From Planctomycetota bacterium (GTDB lineage: Bacteria; Planctomycetota; Planctomycetia; Pirellulales; UBA7805): a stretch of DNA of 38,073 bases. The notes beneath the pieces were generated by a model, which saw only the letters and a list, made by a program, of their open reading frames with translations, had not been told where the DNA came from and ran no database searches. Shown here in pieces: positions 31,514-38,073 of the stretch. The DNA lies in assembly GCA_021413705.1 (NCBI GenBank), contig JAIOPX010000219.1, positions 1 through 38,073 of the forward strand, in the 5' to 3' direction. The position numbers and the translations under genes were made by a program. Each line of letters starts with the position of its first letter. Position 1 is the first letter of the stretch.

Positions 31514-33139
31514 TTATGGCTCGTAGCCCAAGTTTGGCGAGAGCCAGCGTTCGATTTCCAGCAGTGGCATTCCTTTGCGCTTGGCATAGTCTTCGACCTG
31601 ATCGCGCGTGATGCGATCGACGGCGAAGTAGCGCGCTTCGGGATGAGCGAAGTAGAGGCCGCTCACACTGGCGGCCGGAAGCATGGCGAAACTCTCTGTG
31701 AGGGTGATGCCGGCTTGCTTCTCGGCGTCGAGCAGTTCAAAGATCGTGCGCTTCTCGGTGTGGTCGGGCTGGGCCGGATAACCCGGGGCAGGGCGGATGC
31801 CGCGGTAGCGTTCCTCGATGAGGTCTGTGTTGCTGAGGTTCTCAGTCGTGCCAAAGCCCCACTCAGCACGAGCCTGGGCGTGAAGCTTCTCAGCCAGTGC
31901 TTCGGCCAAGCGGTCGGCCAGAGCTTTGATCATAATGGAGTTGTAGTCGTCGTGCGTCTTGGCAAAATTGTCTGCACGCTCCGTGCAGCCGAGGCCGGCG
32001 GTGACGGCGAATGCGCCGACATAGTCCTTGCGGCCGGAACCGACCGGGGCAATGTAATCGGCCAACGCACGGAAATGATCCTGCCCTTGCCGCTGCCATT
32101 GTTGGCGAAGCGTGTGGAGGCGAGCGAGTTCCGTGCGACCCTCCCCCGGCCCCTCCCTGGAAGGGAGGGGAGTATAGAGGATGATGTCGTCCCCATCTGA
32201 TGCCGCCGGCCAGAAGCCATAAACCGCGTTGGCCGTAAGCCATTTTTCGCGGACGATCTGCGTGAGCATCGCCTGTGCATCCTCGAACAGCTTGCTGGCC
32301 GCCTCGCCGTAGGTGGCATCTTTGAGAATCGCCGGGTATTTCCCTTTCAGCTCCCACGTCTGGAAGAACGGGGACCAGTCGATATACGCAGCGATCTCCG
32401 CCAGCGGTATCTCGCGCAGCGTCTGGGCGCCAAGCCGTGAAGGCTTGGGGATATCAACAGTCGCCCAGTCGGTCTGGAACCGCCTTTCCCGGGCTTCGGC
32501 ATACGAAACCAACGTGCCTTGTTGTCGTTTCTCGTAGGATGCAACCAACTGTGCTTGAAGTTTGCGGTTGTCGATATCGAGTTGCCCTCGCTGGTCGGGG
32601 CTGATTGCCTTCTCGACGACGCCGACGGCGCGCGAGGCATCGAGTACGTGGACGGTCGGACCGGAATATTGCGGAGCAATCTTGACCGCCGTGTGCTTGG
32701 CGCTGGTCGTAGCGCCGCCAATCAACAGCGGCAGCTTCAAGCCGCGGCGCTCCATCTCCCGGGCGACGTGGACCATCTCGTCGAGACTGGGTGTAATCAA
32801 CCCCGAGAGGCCGATGATATCGACACCCCGTTCGGCGGCCGTGGCCAGAATCTTGTCGCACGAGACCATCACACCCAGGTCGATGACTTCAAAATTGTTG
32901 CAGCCCAGCACGACGCCGACAATGTTCTTGCCGATGTCGTGAACATCCCCTTTGACCGTGGCCATCAGCACGCGGCCGCGGGCCTGTTCTTCTTCCAGCC
33001 CGGCGGAAATTTTTTCCTGCTCCATGAACGGTAGCAGGTAGGCGACTGCCCGCTTCATCACGCGGGCGCTTTTGACCACCTGCGGCAAAAACATCTTGCC
33101 CGCGCCGAACAAGTCGCCGACCACGCTCATCCCGTCCAT
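31514..33139 (-). CDS. metH: Methionine synthase, C-terminal fragment (cobalamin and activation domains)
   Basis: 541 residues of the C-terminal half of MetH, starting from the first ATG after a frame break. Contents: the end of the cap helical domain (1-45), the cobalamin domain with DVHDIG at 65-70 and cobalt-ligand H67, followed by [14 protein letters not shown] and GLSGLITPS (B12-binding Rossmann fold), and the S-adenosylmethionine activation domain (about 215-541), including [26 protein letters not shown] and [15 protein letters not shown]. The fragment cannot work alone as a methionine synthase because the homocysteine and folate domains are in the other fragment. Residues 323-335 are encoded by a palindromic repeat read in frame. 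Confidence 0.93.
   Translation of the reverse strand: MDGMSVVGDLFGAGKMFLPQVVKSARVMKRAVAYLLPFMEQEKISAGLEEEQARGRVLMATVKGDVHDIGKNIVGVVLGCNNFEVIDLGVMVSCDKILATAAERGVDIIGLSGLITPSLDEMVHVAREMERRGLKLPLLIGGATTSAKHTAVKIAPQYSGPTVHVLDASRAVGVVEKAISPDQRGQLDIDNRKLQAQLVASYEKRQQGTLVSYAEARERRFQTDWATVDIPKPSRLGAQTLREIPLAEIAAYIDWSPFFQTWELKGKYPAILKDATYGEAASKLFEDAQAMLTQIVREKWLTANAVYGFWPAASDGDDIILYTPLPSREGPGEGRTELARLHTLRQQWQRQGQDHFRALADYIAPVGSGRKDYVGAFAVTAGLGCTERADNFAKTHDDYNSIMIKALADRLAEALAEKLHAQARAEWGFGTTENLSNTDLIEERYRGIRPAPGYPAQPDHTEKRTIFELLDAEKQAGITLTESFAMLPAASVSGLYFAHPEARYFAVDRITRDQVEDYAKRKGMPLLEIERWLSPNLGYEP
32140..32173 (-). repeat. Palindromic element inside metH, read in frame
   Basis: Reverse complement of the 13933-13968 element (about 31 of 34 positions). 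Translated in the metH frame it gives [13 protein letters not shown] between a strand ending DIILY and [10 protein letters not shown]. Such a segment is not expected in the activation domain, where the two flanking parts normally join via a short acidic loop. Confidence 0.82.
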
Positions 33140-33170
33140 CAGCGGCCCTTCGATGATCCGCAGACAGCGA

Positions 33171-35264
33171 TCATAGTGCTGCCGCGCTTCTTCGACGTCG
33201 GCCTCGACGAACTTGTCGATCGGCCTCGACGAACTTGTCGATCCCTTTCACCAGAGCGTGTCGCAGCCGCTCTTGAACCGTCGCATCGCGCCAAGCTAGG
33301 TCTTCGCCGGCTGCTTTGCGGCCGGATTTGTCCTTGATCGCTTCAGCAAACGTGACCAGCCGCTCCGTGGCGTCGGGCCGGCGATTGAACAGCACATCCT
33401 CCACGCGCTCCAACAGATCCTTGGGCACTTCTTCGTAAACGGCCAGTTGCCCGGCGTTGACGATCCCCATGTCCAGGCCGGCGCGGATGGCGTGGTAGAG
33501 AAACGCGGAGTGCATCGCTTCACGGACCACGTCGTTGCCCCGGAACGAGAAGCTAATGTTGCTCACGCCGCCGGAGGTTTTGGCGCCGGGGCATTGTTCT
33601 TTGATGCCGCGCAGGGCCTCCAGAAAGTAGATGGCATAGTTGTTGTGTTCCTCCATGCCCGTGGCCACGGTGAGGATGTTGGGATCGAAGATGATGTCCT
33701 GCGGCGGGAAACCGACTCGCTCGGTAAGGAGTTCGTAGGCCCGGCGGCAGATGCGCACTTTGTCTTCGACTTCGACGGCTTGCCCTTGCTCGTCGAACGC
33801 CATCACCACGACCGCAGCTCCGTAGCGGCGCACCAATCCGGCCTGATGGAGGAACGATTCTTCTCCTTCCTTGAGGCTGATGGAGTTGACGATTCCCTTG
33901 CCCTGGATGCATTTGAGCCCCGCTTCCAGCACCGACCAGCGGCTGCTATCGACCATGATCGGCACCTTGGCGATGTCCGGCTCGGCGGCGATCAGGTTCA
34001 GATAGTGCGTCATGGCCTGCGGGCCGTCAAGCAGCGCGTCGTCCATGTTCACGTCGAGGATCGTCGCACCGGCGGCCACCTGTTGCCGGGCGACTTCCAC
34101 GGCTTGGGTGAACTGTCCTCCCCGAATAAGCTGGGCGAACTTGGCGGAGCCCGTCACATTGGTCCGCTCGCCGATCATCGTGAAGTTGCTGTCAGGGCGG
34201 ATCGTGACGGCTTCCTGGCCGGAAAGCCGCATCAACGGTTCGACGCGCGACGGTCTCCGCGGAGCCAGGCCATCGACCATCCGGCTAAAAGCGCGGATGT
34301 AGGCCGGCGTTGTGCCGCAGCAGCCGCCGAGGATGTTGACCCACTTGCTCTCCACGAACTCCCGCATCGAGCGCACCATGTCTTCGGGCGTCTGATCGTA
34401 GCCCCCAAAGGCGTTCGGCAACCCGGCGTTGGGGTGGCAACTGATGTAGATTGGCGCGATGCGAGACAACTCTTCGACATACGATCGCATCTGCTCCGGC
34501 CCGAGCGCGCAGTTGATGCCGACGCTCAAGAGCGGAAAGTGCGATACGGAATTCCAGAAGGCTTCAATCGTCTGTCCCGAAAGTGTTCGCCCTGCGGCAT
34601 CGGTGATCGTGACCGAGGCCATCACCGGCACGCGCTGGCCGCCATCTTCAAAGAACCGGGCGATGGCGAACAGGCAGGCCTTGAGGTTGAGTGTGTCGAA
34701 TGTGGTTTCAGGAAACAGGATATCGACGCCCCCTTCGACCAGCGCGGCCACCTGATCGTAGTAGGCGGCGGAGACCTGATCGAAAGTCACCGCCCGGTAG
34801 CCGGGATCCTCGACCTTGGGAGACAGCGATGTGCTGCGCGGCATCGGGCCGATCGAGCCGGCCACGAAGCGAGGACGGTCGGGCGTCAACAAGTTGTACT
34901 CATCGACCGCCTCTCGGGCACATCGCGCCGCCGCCAGATTCAACTCTCGCACCAGTGGCACGAGATCGAAATCCTCCATTGCCACGGACGTCGCGCCGAA
35001 CGAGTTGGTCTCGACGATGTCCGCCCCGGCGGCCAGATACTGGCGATGGATTTCGGTGACCTTCTCCGCGTGCGTCAGGCAAAGGATGTCGCAGAAGTTC
35101 TTGAGATCCTTGTGGTGGCCGGCGAACCGCTCTCCCCGAACCGCCTCCTCGTCGAGCTTCAGCGCCTGCACCATCGTCCCCATGGCGCCGTCCAGAATCA
35201 GCACCTTCTGGGAAAGCAAGTCTCGCAGGTACGTTTCAGTATCAACGTGGGCAGCGGTGGGCAT
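33171..35264 (-). CDS. metH: Methionine synthase, N-terminal fragment (homocysteine and folate domains)
   Basis: 697 residues. Residues 1-~325 are the homocysteine methyltransferase barrel, with the zinc cysteines C252 in GINCALG and the C315-C316 pair in GGCCGTTP. The pterin-binding domain follows (about 350-620) with [14 protein letters not shown] and the [14 protein letters not shown] stretch, then the beginning of the cap domain, [20 protein letters not shown]. The last 15 residues ([15 protein letters not shown]) are out of frame. Start at ATG 35264 ([17 protein letters not shown]). On its own it could bind homocysteine and folate but lacks cobalamin. Confidence 0.93.
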   Translation of the reverse strand: MPTAAHVDTETYLRDLLSQKVLILDGAMGTMVQALKLDEEAVRGERFAGHHKDLKNFCDILCLTHAEKVTEIHRQYLAAGADIVETNSFGATSVAMEDFDLVPLVRELNLAAARCAREAVDEYNLLTPDRPRFVAGSIGPMPRSTSLSPKVEDPGYRAVTFDQVSAAYYDQVAALVEGGVDILFPETTFDTLNLKACLFAIARFFEDGGQRVPVMASVTITDAAGRTLSGQTIEAFWNSVSHFPLLSVGINCALGPEQMRSYVEELSRIAPIYISCHPNAGLPNAFGGYDQTPEDMVRSMREFVESKWVNILGGCCGTTPAYIRAFSRMVDGLAPRRPSRVEPLMRLSGQEAVTIRPDSNFTMIGERTNVTGSAKFAQLIRGGQFTQAVEVARQQVAAGATILDVNMDDALLDGPQAMTHYLNLIAAEPDIAKVPIMVDSSRWSVLEAGLKCIQGKGIVNSISLKEGEESFLHQAGLVRRYGAAVVVMAFDEQGQAVEVEDKVRICRRAYELLTERVGFPPQDIIFDPNILTVATGMEEHNNYAIYFLEALRGIKEQCPGAKTSGGVSNISFSFRGNDVVREAMHSAFLYHAIRAGLDMGIVNAGQLAVYEEVPKDLLERVEDVLFNRRPDATERLVTFAEAIKDKSGRKAAGEDLAWRDATVQERLRHALVKGIDKFVEADRQVRRGRRRRSAAAL
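33199..33242. repeat. Exact 22-bp tandem duplication in metH
   Basis: CGGCCTCGACGAACTTGTCGA plus T occurs twice back to back (33199-33220 and 33221-33242). In metH reading direction it duplicates a segment encoding IDKFVEA. The duplication changes frame and ends the N-terminal half after 15 aberrant codons. Confidence 0.95.
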
Positions 35265-35489
35265 AGTTGGGAGGGGTTAGGGTCTAGGGGGCAGGGTGTT
35301 GGGATGGGACATCATTGCTAGCATTCGCCCCCGGATGGGCAATTATCTACCCAGTTTACCTAACACGCAAAATCTATGTAATGCTCAAGATCGTCATGGG
35401 TGTTGCCGATAACCAACCACACACGATAAGCCGCGCACCATTCCTTGGCTCGTGCTGGCTCCACCTCCACGCATCGTTTCGCATTACCC
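35265..35489. other. Divergent spacer between metH and polysaccharide-type genes
   Basis: About 225 bases. Next to metH is a low-complexity G-rich stretch (GGGG/TAGGG repeats, 35268-35310). I looked for a cobalamin riboswitch B12 box upstream of metH on the minus strand and saw none. Promoters cannot be assigned by eye. Confidence 0.5.
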
Positions 35490-36548
35490 ATGTCCATCGT
35501 ACCGATCCATCGCCGAGGGGCCAACGTCGCTCAGGGAACTACCGTCCCCGATCGCTCGGAGGCGGCGCCGCCGGATCGGGTGCCCATACTCATGCGGATG
35601 CCCGATTTGGCAAGGATCGACGGCCCGCACCTTTCATTGGAAACACATCAGCCGTCGCGGCCTGCCCAGTCGAGTCGTCCTCAAGCCGCACGACCGATGG
35701 AGCGTTCCGCCCCTTCGACATCGGCCCCTTCGGCTTCGATGCGCCCGAAGAGCGAGTCGGCGGCCAGGGTGCGATCAAGCGACGAAGCGGACAGTCCTAA
35801 GTCAGCCGATCGGCCTCCCAAGGTTCGCGCCACGGGCAGCAACCGTTCCGAGTCGCGGCGCCGTCGTGAGATGGCCTCTATGTCGGCGCAGGGCGTGCCG
35901 GCCTGGTTTCTCCCGAGAAACCTCTTGGTGGGTGCGGCCGTGTTGGCGGTGATCATTTCGATTGTGGCCATGGTCCGTCGGCCGGCCACGCAAGCGATCG
36001 AATCTCCTCCGCCTGCCTGGAACCCTGGCGGTGCGGTGGCTCCCGCAGTCAATCCCATGCCGGCCGCGCCGGTTGGCCCGACGGCCACCGGTCAACCGCC
36101 CGTGCCAGGAGAGTCGCCGGTGAACAAAGCCGTTGTAGAAGACGTTCGCCGCGACCAACAAGGAACGTGGACTACACAATCTCAAGAAAACCGCAGCGCT
36201 GCGCCAAGCGCTCCTTCGCCAAGTTCGACGTTGCCCTTGCCGGAGCCCGAACCAGGTCAGTGGCCCACGCGGTCGGCGATGCGAGTTGCTCCTCAGACGA
36301 GCCCAGGGTATCAGCCCTGGGGAGGTTATGCACCACCTGCGACTAACGGCGGGCCGAACATGACCGCCCCGCAGACGACGCCTCCCGCTGCTCCCACGGG
36401 CGGCGAACCAAGAATGCCCTCGGATGGTCAGCGTCGAGCAGCGGATTTTTCCGCCCCCGCCACGGCCACATTAACGGGCACGATCGACAAAGCCGAACAA
36501 CCCACGCTGCGAGCCGAACATGAGCGGATTGGACAGGGCGTTTATTAG
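35490..36548 (+). CDS. Pro/Ser-rich single-pass membrane protein
   Basis: A 352-residue protein starting at ATG 35490 (MSIVPIHRRG). A long cytoplasmic N terminus (about 1-140), low in structure and rich in Pro, Ser, Arg and Ala, leads to one membrane helix (about 142-165, LLVGAAVLAVIISIVAMV), after which a Pro/Ala/Gly-rich periplasmic region runs to the end with a short conserved-looking tail (TGTIDKAEQPTLRAEHERIG). Topology resembles a chain-length or export scaffold protein without the Wzz domain. It is followed, with a 29-base overlap, by the CpsD/CapB-like ATPase, which suggests co-translation and a shared role in polysaccharide export; this role is inference. Function unassigned. Confidence 0.75.
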   Translation: MSIVPIHRRGANVAQGTTVPDRSEAAPPDRVPILMRMPDLARIDGPHLSLETHQPSRPAQSSRPQAARPMERSAPSTSAPSASMRPKSESAARVRSSDEADSPKSADRPPKVRATGSNRSESRRRREMASMSAQGVPAWFLPRNLLVGAAVLAVIISIVAMVRRPATQAIESPPPAWNPGGAVAPAVNPMPAAPVGPTATGQPPVPGESPVNKAVVEDVRRDQQGTWTTQSQENRSAAPSAPSPSSTLPLPEPEPGQWPTRSAMRVAPQTSPGYQPWGGYAPPATNGGPNMTAPQTTPPAAPTGGEPRMPSDGQRRAADFSAPATATLTGTIDKAEQPTLRAEHERIGQGVY

Positions 36549-37599
36549 GGCGTACACGAAGCACCAGCCAGGGCGAGCGATGGGTGCTGCGCACGCGCCC
36601 GTGGCGAGCGGGGGGCGTAAGCCCCCTGTTGATTACGCTACACAGGCGAGCCACGCGCTTTTGGCGCCGGCACAACAGGGGTCGGGCCCCGCGGCGCAGC
36701 CGTGGTCGGCCCCCCGCTCGCCTGAAAAACCTGTCGCACCCTCCTACGTAATCATCGACGAGCCCCATGCGGCCATGGCCGGTCCGCATTGGCAAAAAGC
36801 AAGTCGGCCAACGTCGCCCATTCACGGCGAGGCGGAGCCGGGGGGCGTCCGCCTCAGTCCGCTGATGGCGACGTTGTCGGCCGACTGGGCCGGGCCGGCG
36901 TTCGAGGTCGATCAGTTTGGCTGGGCGTCGCCGATCACCGATCTGGTCGCCAGCGGCGGCGTCGAACTGGATGCCTTGGCCCACAAGATCCTCAGCTCCG
37001 CGCGCGGCGGCGGGCAAGTCGTGGCGATAGGTTCCGCGGAGGCAGGCGCCGGCGGCACCACACTGTTACTCTGCTTGGCACACCGGCTGGCGGCAATGCA
37101 ACTCAAGGCCGCCCTGGTGGACGCCGATTTCGTCGATCCGACGCTGGCAGAGCGGCTGGGAATGTCCCCGGCCTTCGGATGGGAAGACATCATGGAGCAG
37201 GAACGCTCGCTGTGCGATGTGCTGATCGGTTCGGCCGAAGACGGCCTGGCGCTGTTGCCCTTGCGCGGCCCGGTGGCGATGCCAGAGCGGCTCGGTGGCG
37301 ATCTTTATTGGCGCACGACGATCGATGCGCTGCGAGGCCGCTATCGGCTGGTGCTGCTGGATGTTGGCGCCCTGGGACCGGAAGAAATTGTTGAGTTGCC
37401 GTGGCTCCGGGCCAACTCGGGTATCGACAGTGCGATCGTGGTCGGTCGTGATGGAGACGAAGGGCGCGAACCGCTGATGTCCGCCGTCCACCGCCTCCAT
37501 GGGTGCAGCATCGACGTGCTGGGTGTGGTGGAGAATTTCTGTACGCCCGAGGCGCAGCGGTTGGCGCGACACCGCCCGCGCGTGGCGGTGGGAGCGTGA
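36520..37599 (+). CDS. CpsD/CapB-like P-loop ATPase without the catalytic lysine
   Basis: A 359-residue member of the tyrosine-kinase-type P-loop ATPases that partner Wzz-like proteins in exopolysaccharide export. The N-terminal ~120 residues are disordered and include codons from a palindromic repeat (about residues 29-68). The ATPase core starts near 145: Walker A SAEAGAGGTTL at 172-182 has Gly179 where the family has a lysine or arginine; the Walker A' motif LVDADFVDPTLAERLG is intact (D201, D203), and Walker B is RLVLLDVG. With the lysine missing, nucleotide hydrolysis is in doubt. No C-terminal tyrosine cluster is visible. It overlaps the upstream gene by 29 bases and is followed, after a repeat array, by the ExeA-like gene. 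Confidence 0.82.
   Translation: MSGLDRAFIRAYTKHQPGRAMGAAHAPVASGGRKPPVDYATQASHALLAPAQQGSGPAAQPWSAPRSPEKPVAPSYVIIDEPHAAMAGPHWQKASRPTSPIHGEAEPGGVRLSPLMATLSADWAGPAFEVDQFGWASPITDLVASGGVELDALAHKILSSARGGGQVVAIGSAEAGAGGTTLLLCLAHRLAAMQLKAALVDADFVDPTLAERLGMSPAFGWEDIMEQERSLCDVLIGSAEDGLALLPLRGPVAMPERLGGDLYWRTTIDALRGRYRLVLLDVGALGPEEIVELPWLRANSGIDSAIVVGRDGDEGREPLMSAVHRLHGCSIDVLGVVENFCTPEAQRLARHRPRVAVGA
36603..36722. repeat. 120-bp REPIN-like element inside a coding region
   Basis: The left end, 36603-36630, is a full GGCGAGC-tagged hairpin copy (27/28 to 17533-17560). The right end, 36708-36722, is the inverted GGCGAGCGGGGGGC part. The pair is 120 bases, exactly 40 codons, so it could enter or leave this gene without changing its frame. 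It encodes a Pro/Ala/Ser-rich stretch of the CpsD-like protein. Confidence 0.78.
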
Positions 37600-37600
37600 A

Positions 37601-37686
37601 AGTAGCAGGCACGCTCTGCGTGCCGTAGCCATAGTATCCATCACGCTCCGCGTGATGCGTCTCTTCACGCGGAGCGTGAAGGGTAC
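37601..37686. repeat. Array of three small palindromes before the ExeA-like gene
   Basis: Three palindromes of the GCACGC/GCGTGC and CACGC/GCGTG type with short GCTCT or TCCGC-like loops occupy 37607-37625, 37639-37657 and 37663-37681, bounded by GTAGCAG on the left and GGGTAC on the right. The array begins 2 bases past the stop of the ATPase and leads into the ExeA-like ATG at 37708. It resembles the GTAGGG family with a third, inverted unit. Confidence 0.72.
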
Positions 37687-37707
37687 TTTAAAATAGCAGG
37701 CCCAATC

Positions 37708-38073
37708 ATGTATGAATCCTACTGGCAGATCGATCGTAAACCGTTCGATGGCGGTGCAGATGAGCGATTCTATTACCCTGGCGAATCTCACCAGGGTGCG
37801 CTTTTGAAACTGCGCTATGCCATCGAGAGCCGTCAGGTCGGTGCGCTGCTGGCCGGAGCCTCGGGACTGGGCAAGACGCTGTTGGTTCAGACGCTCTTCC
37901 GCCAATTGCCGCCGCAGTTCACCCCGTTTGTTCACATGGTGTTTCCCAAGATGCCGCCGGACGAGTTGCTGGCCTATTTGGCCACCGAGCTAGGAGCCAC
38001 CAGCGGCCATGAGCATGTGCAATCGATTCAGGCCAATGTTCGAGCGATCGAGTTGCTGCTGCTGGACAATGCC
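37708..38073 (+). CDS. ExeA-like AAA ATPase (cut by window end)
   Basis: The first 122 residues of an AAA+ ATPase of the ExeA/GspA type, continuing beyond the window. It starts MYESYWQIDRKPFDGG, as in this family (a Y/F-W/F-x-L/I-x-x-x-PF opening), and has the Walker A motif GASGLGKTLL at residues 49-58, with the catalytic lysine intact. The visible end, LLLLDNA, looks like Walker B. In planctomycetes such ATPases accompany polysaccharide export genes, fitting the CpsD-like neighbour; in secretion systems ExeA moves secretin subunits. Start chosen at the first ATG following the repeat array. Confidence 0.9.
   Translation, partial: MYESYWQIDRKPFDGGADERFYYPGESHQGALLKLRYAIESRQVGALLAGASGLGKTLLVQTLFRQLPPQFTPFVHMVFPKMPPDELLAYLATELGATSGHEHVQSIQANVRAIELLLLDNA

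Larger units (their letters stand above)
31514..35264 (-). pseudogene. metH: Cobalamin-dependent methionine synthase, split by a 22-bp duplication
   Basis: The two fragments are contiguous parts of one MetH. Deleting one copy of the 22-bp repeat at 33199-33242 gives a single frame of 1242 codons, close to the usual ~1230, with the linker reading [15 protein letters not shown] as in ordinary MetH proteins. MetH transfers a methyl group from methyltetrahydrofolate to homocysteine via cobalamin. Because 22 is not a multiple of three, the duplication frameshifts the gene. The rest of both halves shows no other damage, so the change is recent, an assembly or sequencing error, or a reversible on/off switch. 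No cobalamin-independent metE is in the window. Confidence 0.9.

Noticed and set aside
33447-35321. 624-codon open frame on the plus strand opposite metH
   Set aside because: It lies entirely antisense to a clearly recognisable methionine synthase and has no domain; long antisense frames are expected in GC-rich genes.
35265-35489. Cobalamin riboswitch upstream of metH
   Set aside because: No B12 box-like conserved segment could be found on the minus strand in the spacer.
17500-37690. CRISPR array from the spaced palindromes
   Set aside because: Copies are isolated or in inverted pairs with irregular spacing, and no cas gene is present.
37066-37935. Long minus-strand frame over the end of the ATPase and start of ExeA-like gene
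   Set aside because: Antisense to two recognisable P-loop genes and crosses the repeat array.

Overview
The window looks like a chromosomal segment from a GC-rich member of the Planctomycetota, probably a Pirellulales-like lineage. This is inferred from gene families, not from a marker gene. The pointers are a c-type cytochrome of the planctomycete double-CxxCH kind, small membrane proteins starting with an NPYESP-like motif, an AtpB with a long N-terminal extension, a DUF4912/Rho-N protein, a planctomycete-style Ser/Thr kinase with a C-terminal membrane anchor, and many short palindromic repeats between genes. No rRNA, tRNA, CRISPR array or insertion-sequence transposase was found.

Layout. 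1-3877 (minus strand) is the front half of an F-type ATP synthase operon, read in the order AtpZ-like, AtpI-like, atpB, atpE, atpF, atpH; atpA and the rest should lie beyond position 1. 4677-8088 (plus) holds a DUF4912 protein, a UVR-motif protein and larE. 8130-8743 (minus) is a VapBC-like toxin-antitoxin pair whose toxin is frameshifted. 8903-12165 (minus) carries a secreted type III alkylsulfatase and a DUF4105 membrane protein. 12452-15122 has a small membrane-anchored protein, a YebC/TACO1 protein and three small membrane ORFs, one of them apparently frameshifted. 15319-20262 (minus) has a di-haem-motif protein fused to a degenerate gluzincin domain, a HELGH protein and a Ser/Thr kinase. 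20535-21931 (plus) has a glutaredoxin-like protein and thiO. 22023-24332 (minus) has a TlpA-like thioredoxin and a flavoprotein-like protein. 24493-26122 (plus) has an NPYESP membrane protein and a hemolysin III/TrhA homologue. 26166-28697 (minus) encodes a large VWA/STN/glycine-rich secreted protein. 29342-31373 holds one more NPFES membrane protein and, convergent to it, four tightly packed small genes. 31514-35264 (minus) is cobalamin-dependent methionine synthase (metH), broken by an exact 22-bp tandem duplication. 35490-38073 (plus) is the start of a probable exopolysaccharide-type cluster: a Pro-rich single-pass protein, a CpsD/CapB-like ATPase without its P-loop lysine, and an ExeA-like AAA ATPase cut by the window end.

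The most distinctive features are structural. At least four families of short palindromic elements sit at gene ends, and some copies are read in frame inside genes (metH and the CpsD-like ATPase). One element supplies the stop codons of two convergent genes. Three exact or near-exact tandem duplications of 15, 19 and 22 bp lie at or near coding starts or inside a gene; the one in metH destroys the reading frame and its removal restores a full-length enzyme. No complete undescribed multi-gene system could be demonstrated; the best candidates for unfamiliar biology are the four-gene overlapping small-protein operon, the cytochrome/pseudopeptidase fusion and the large terminator-like hairpin antisense to the spacer at 28.8 kb.
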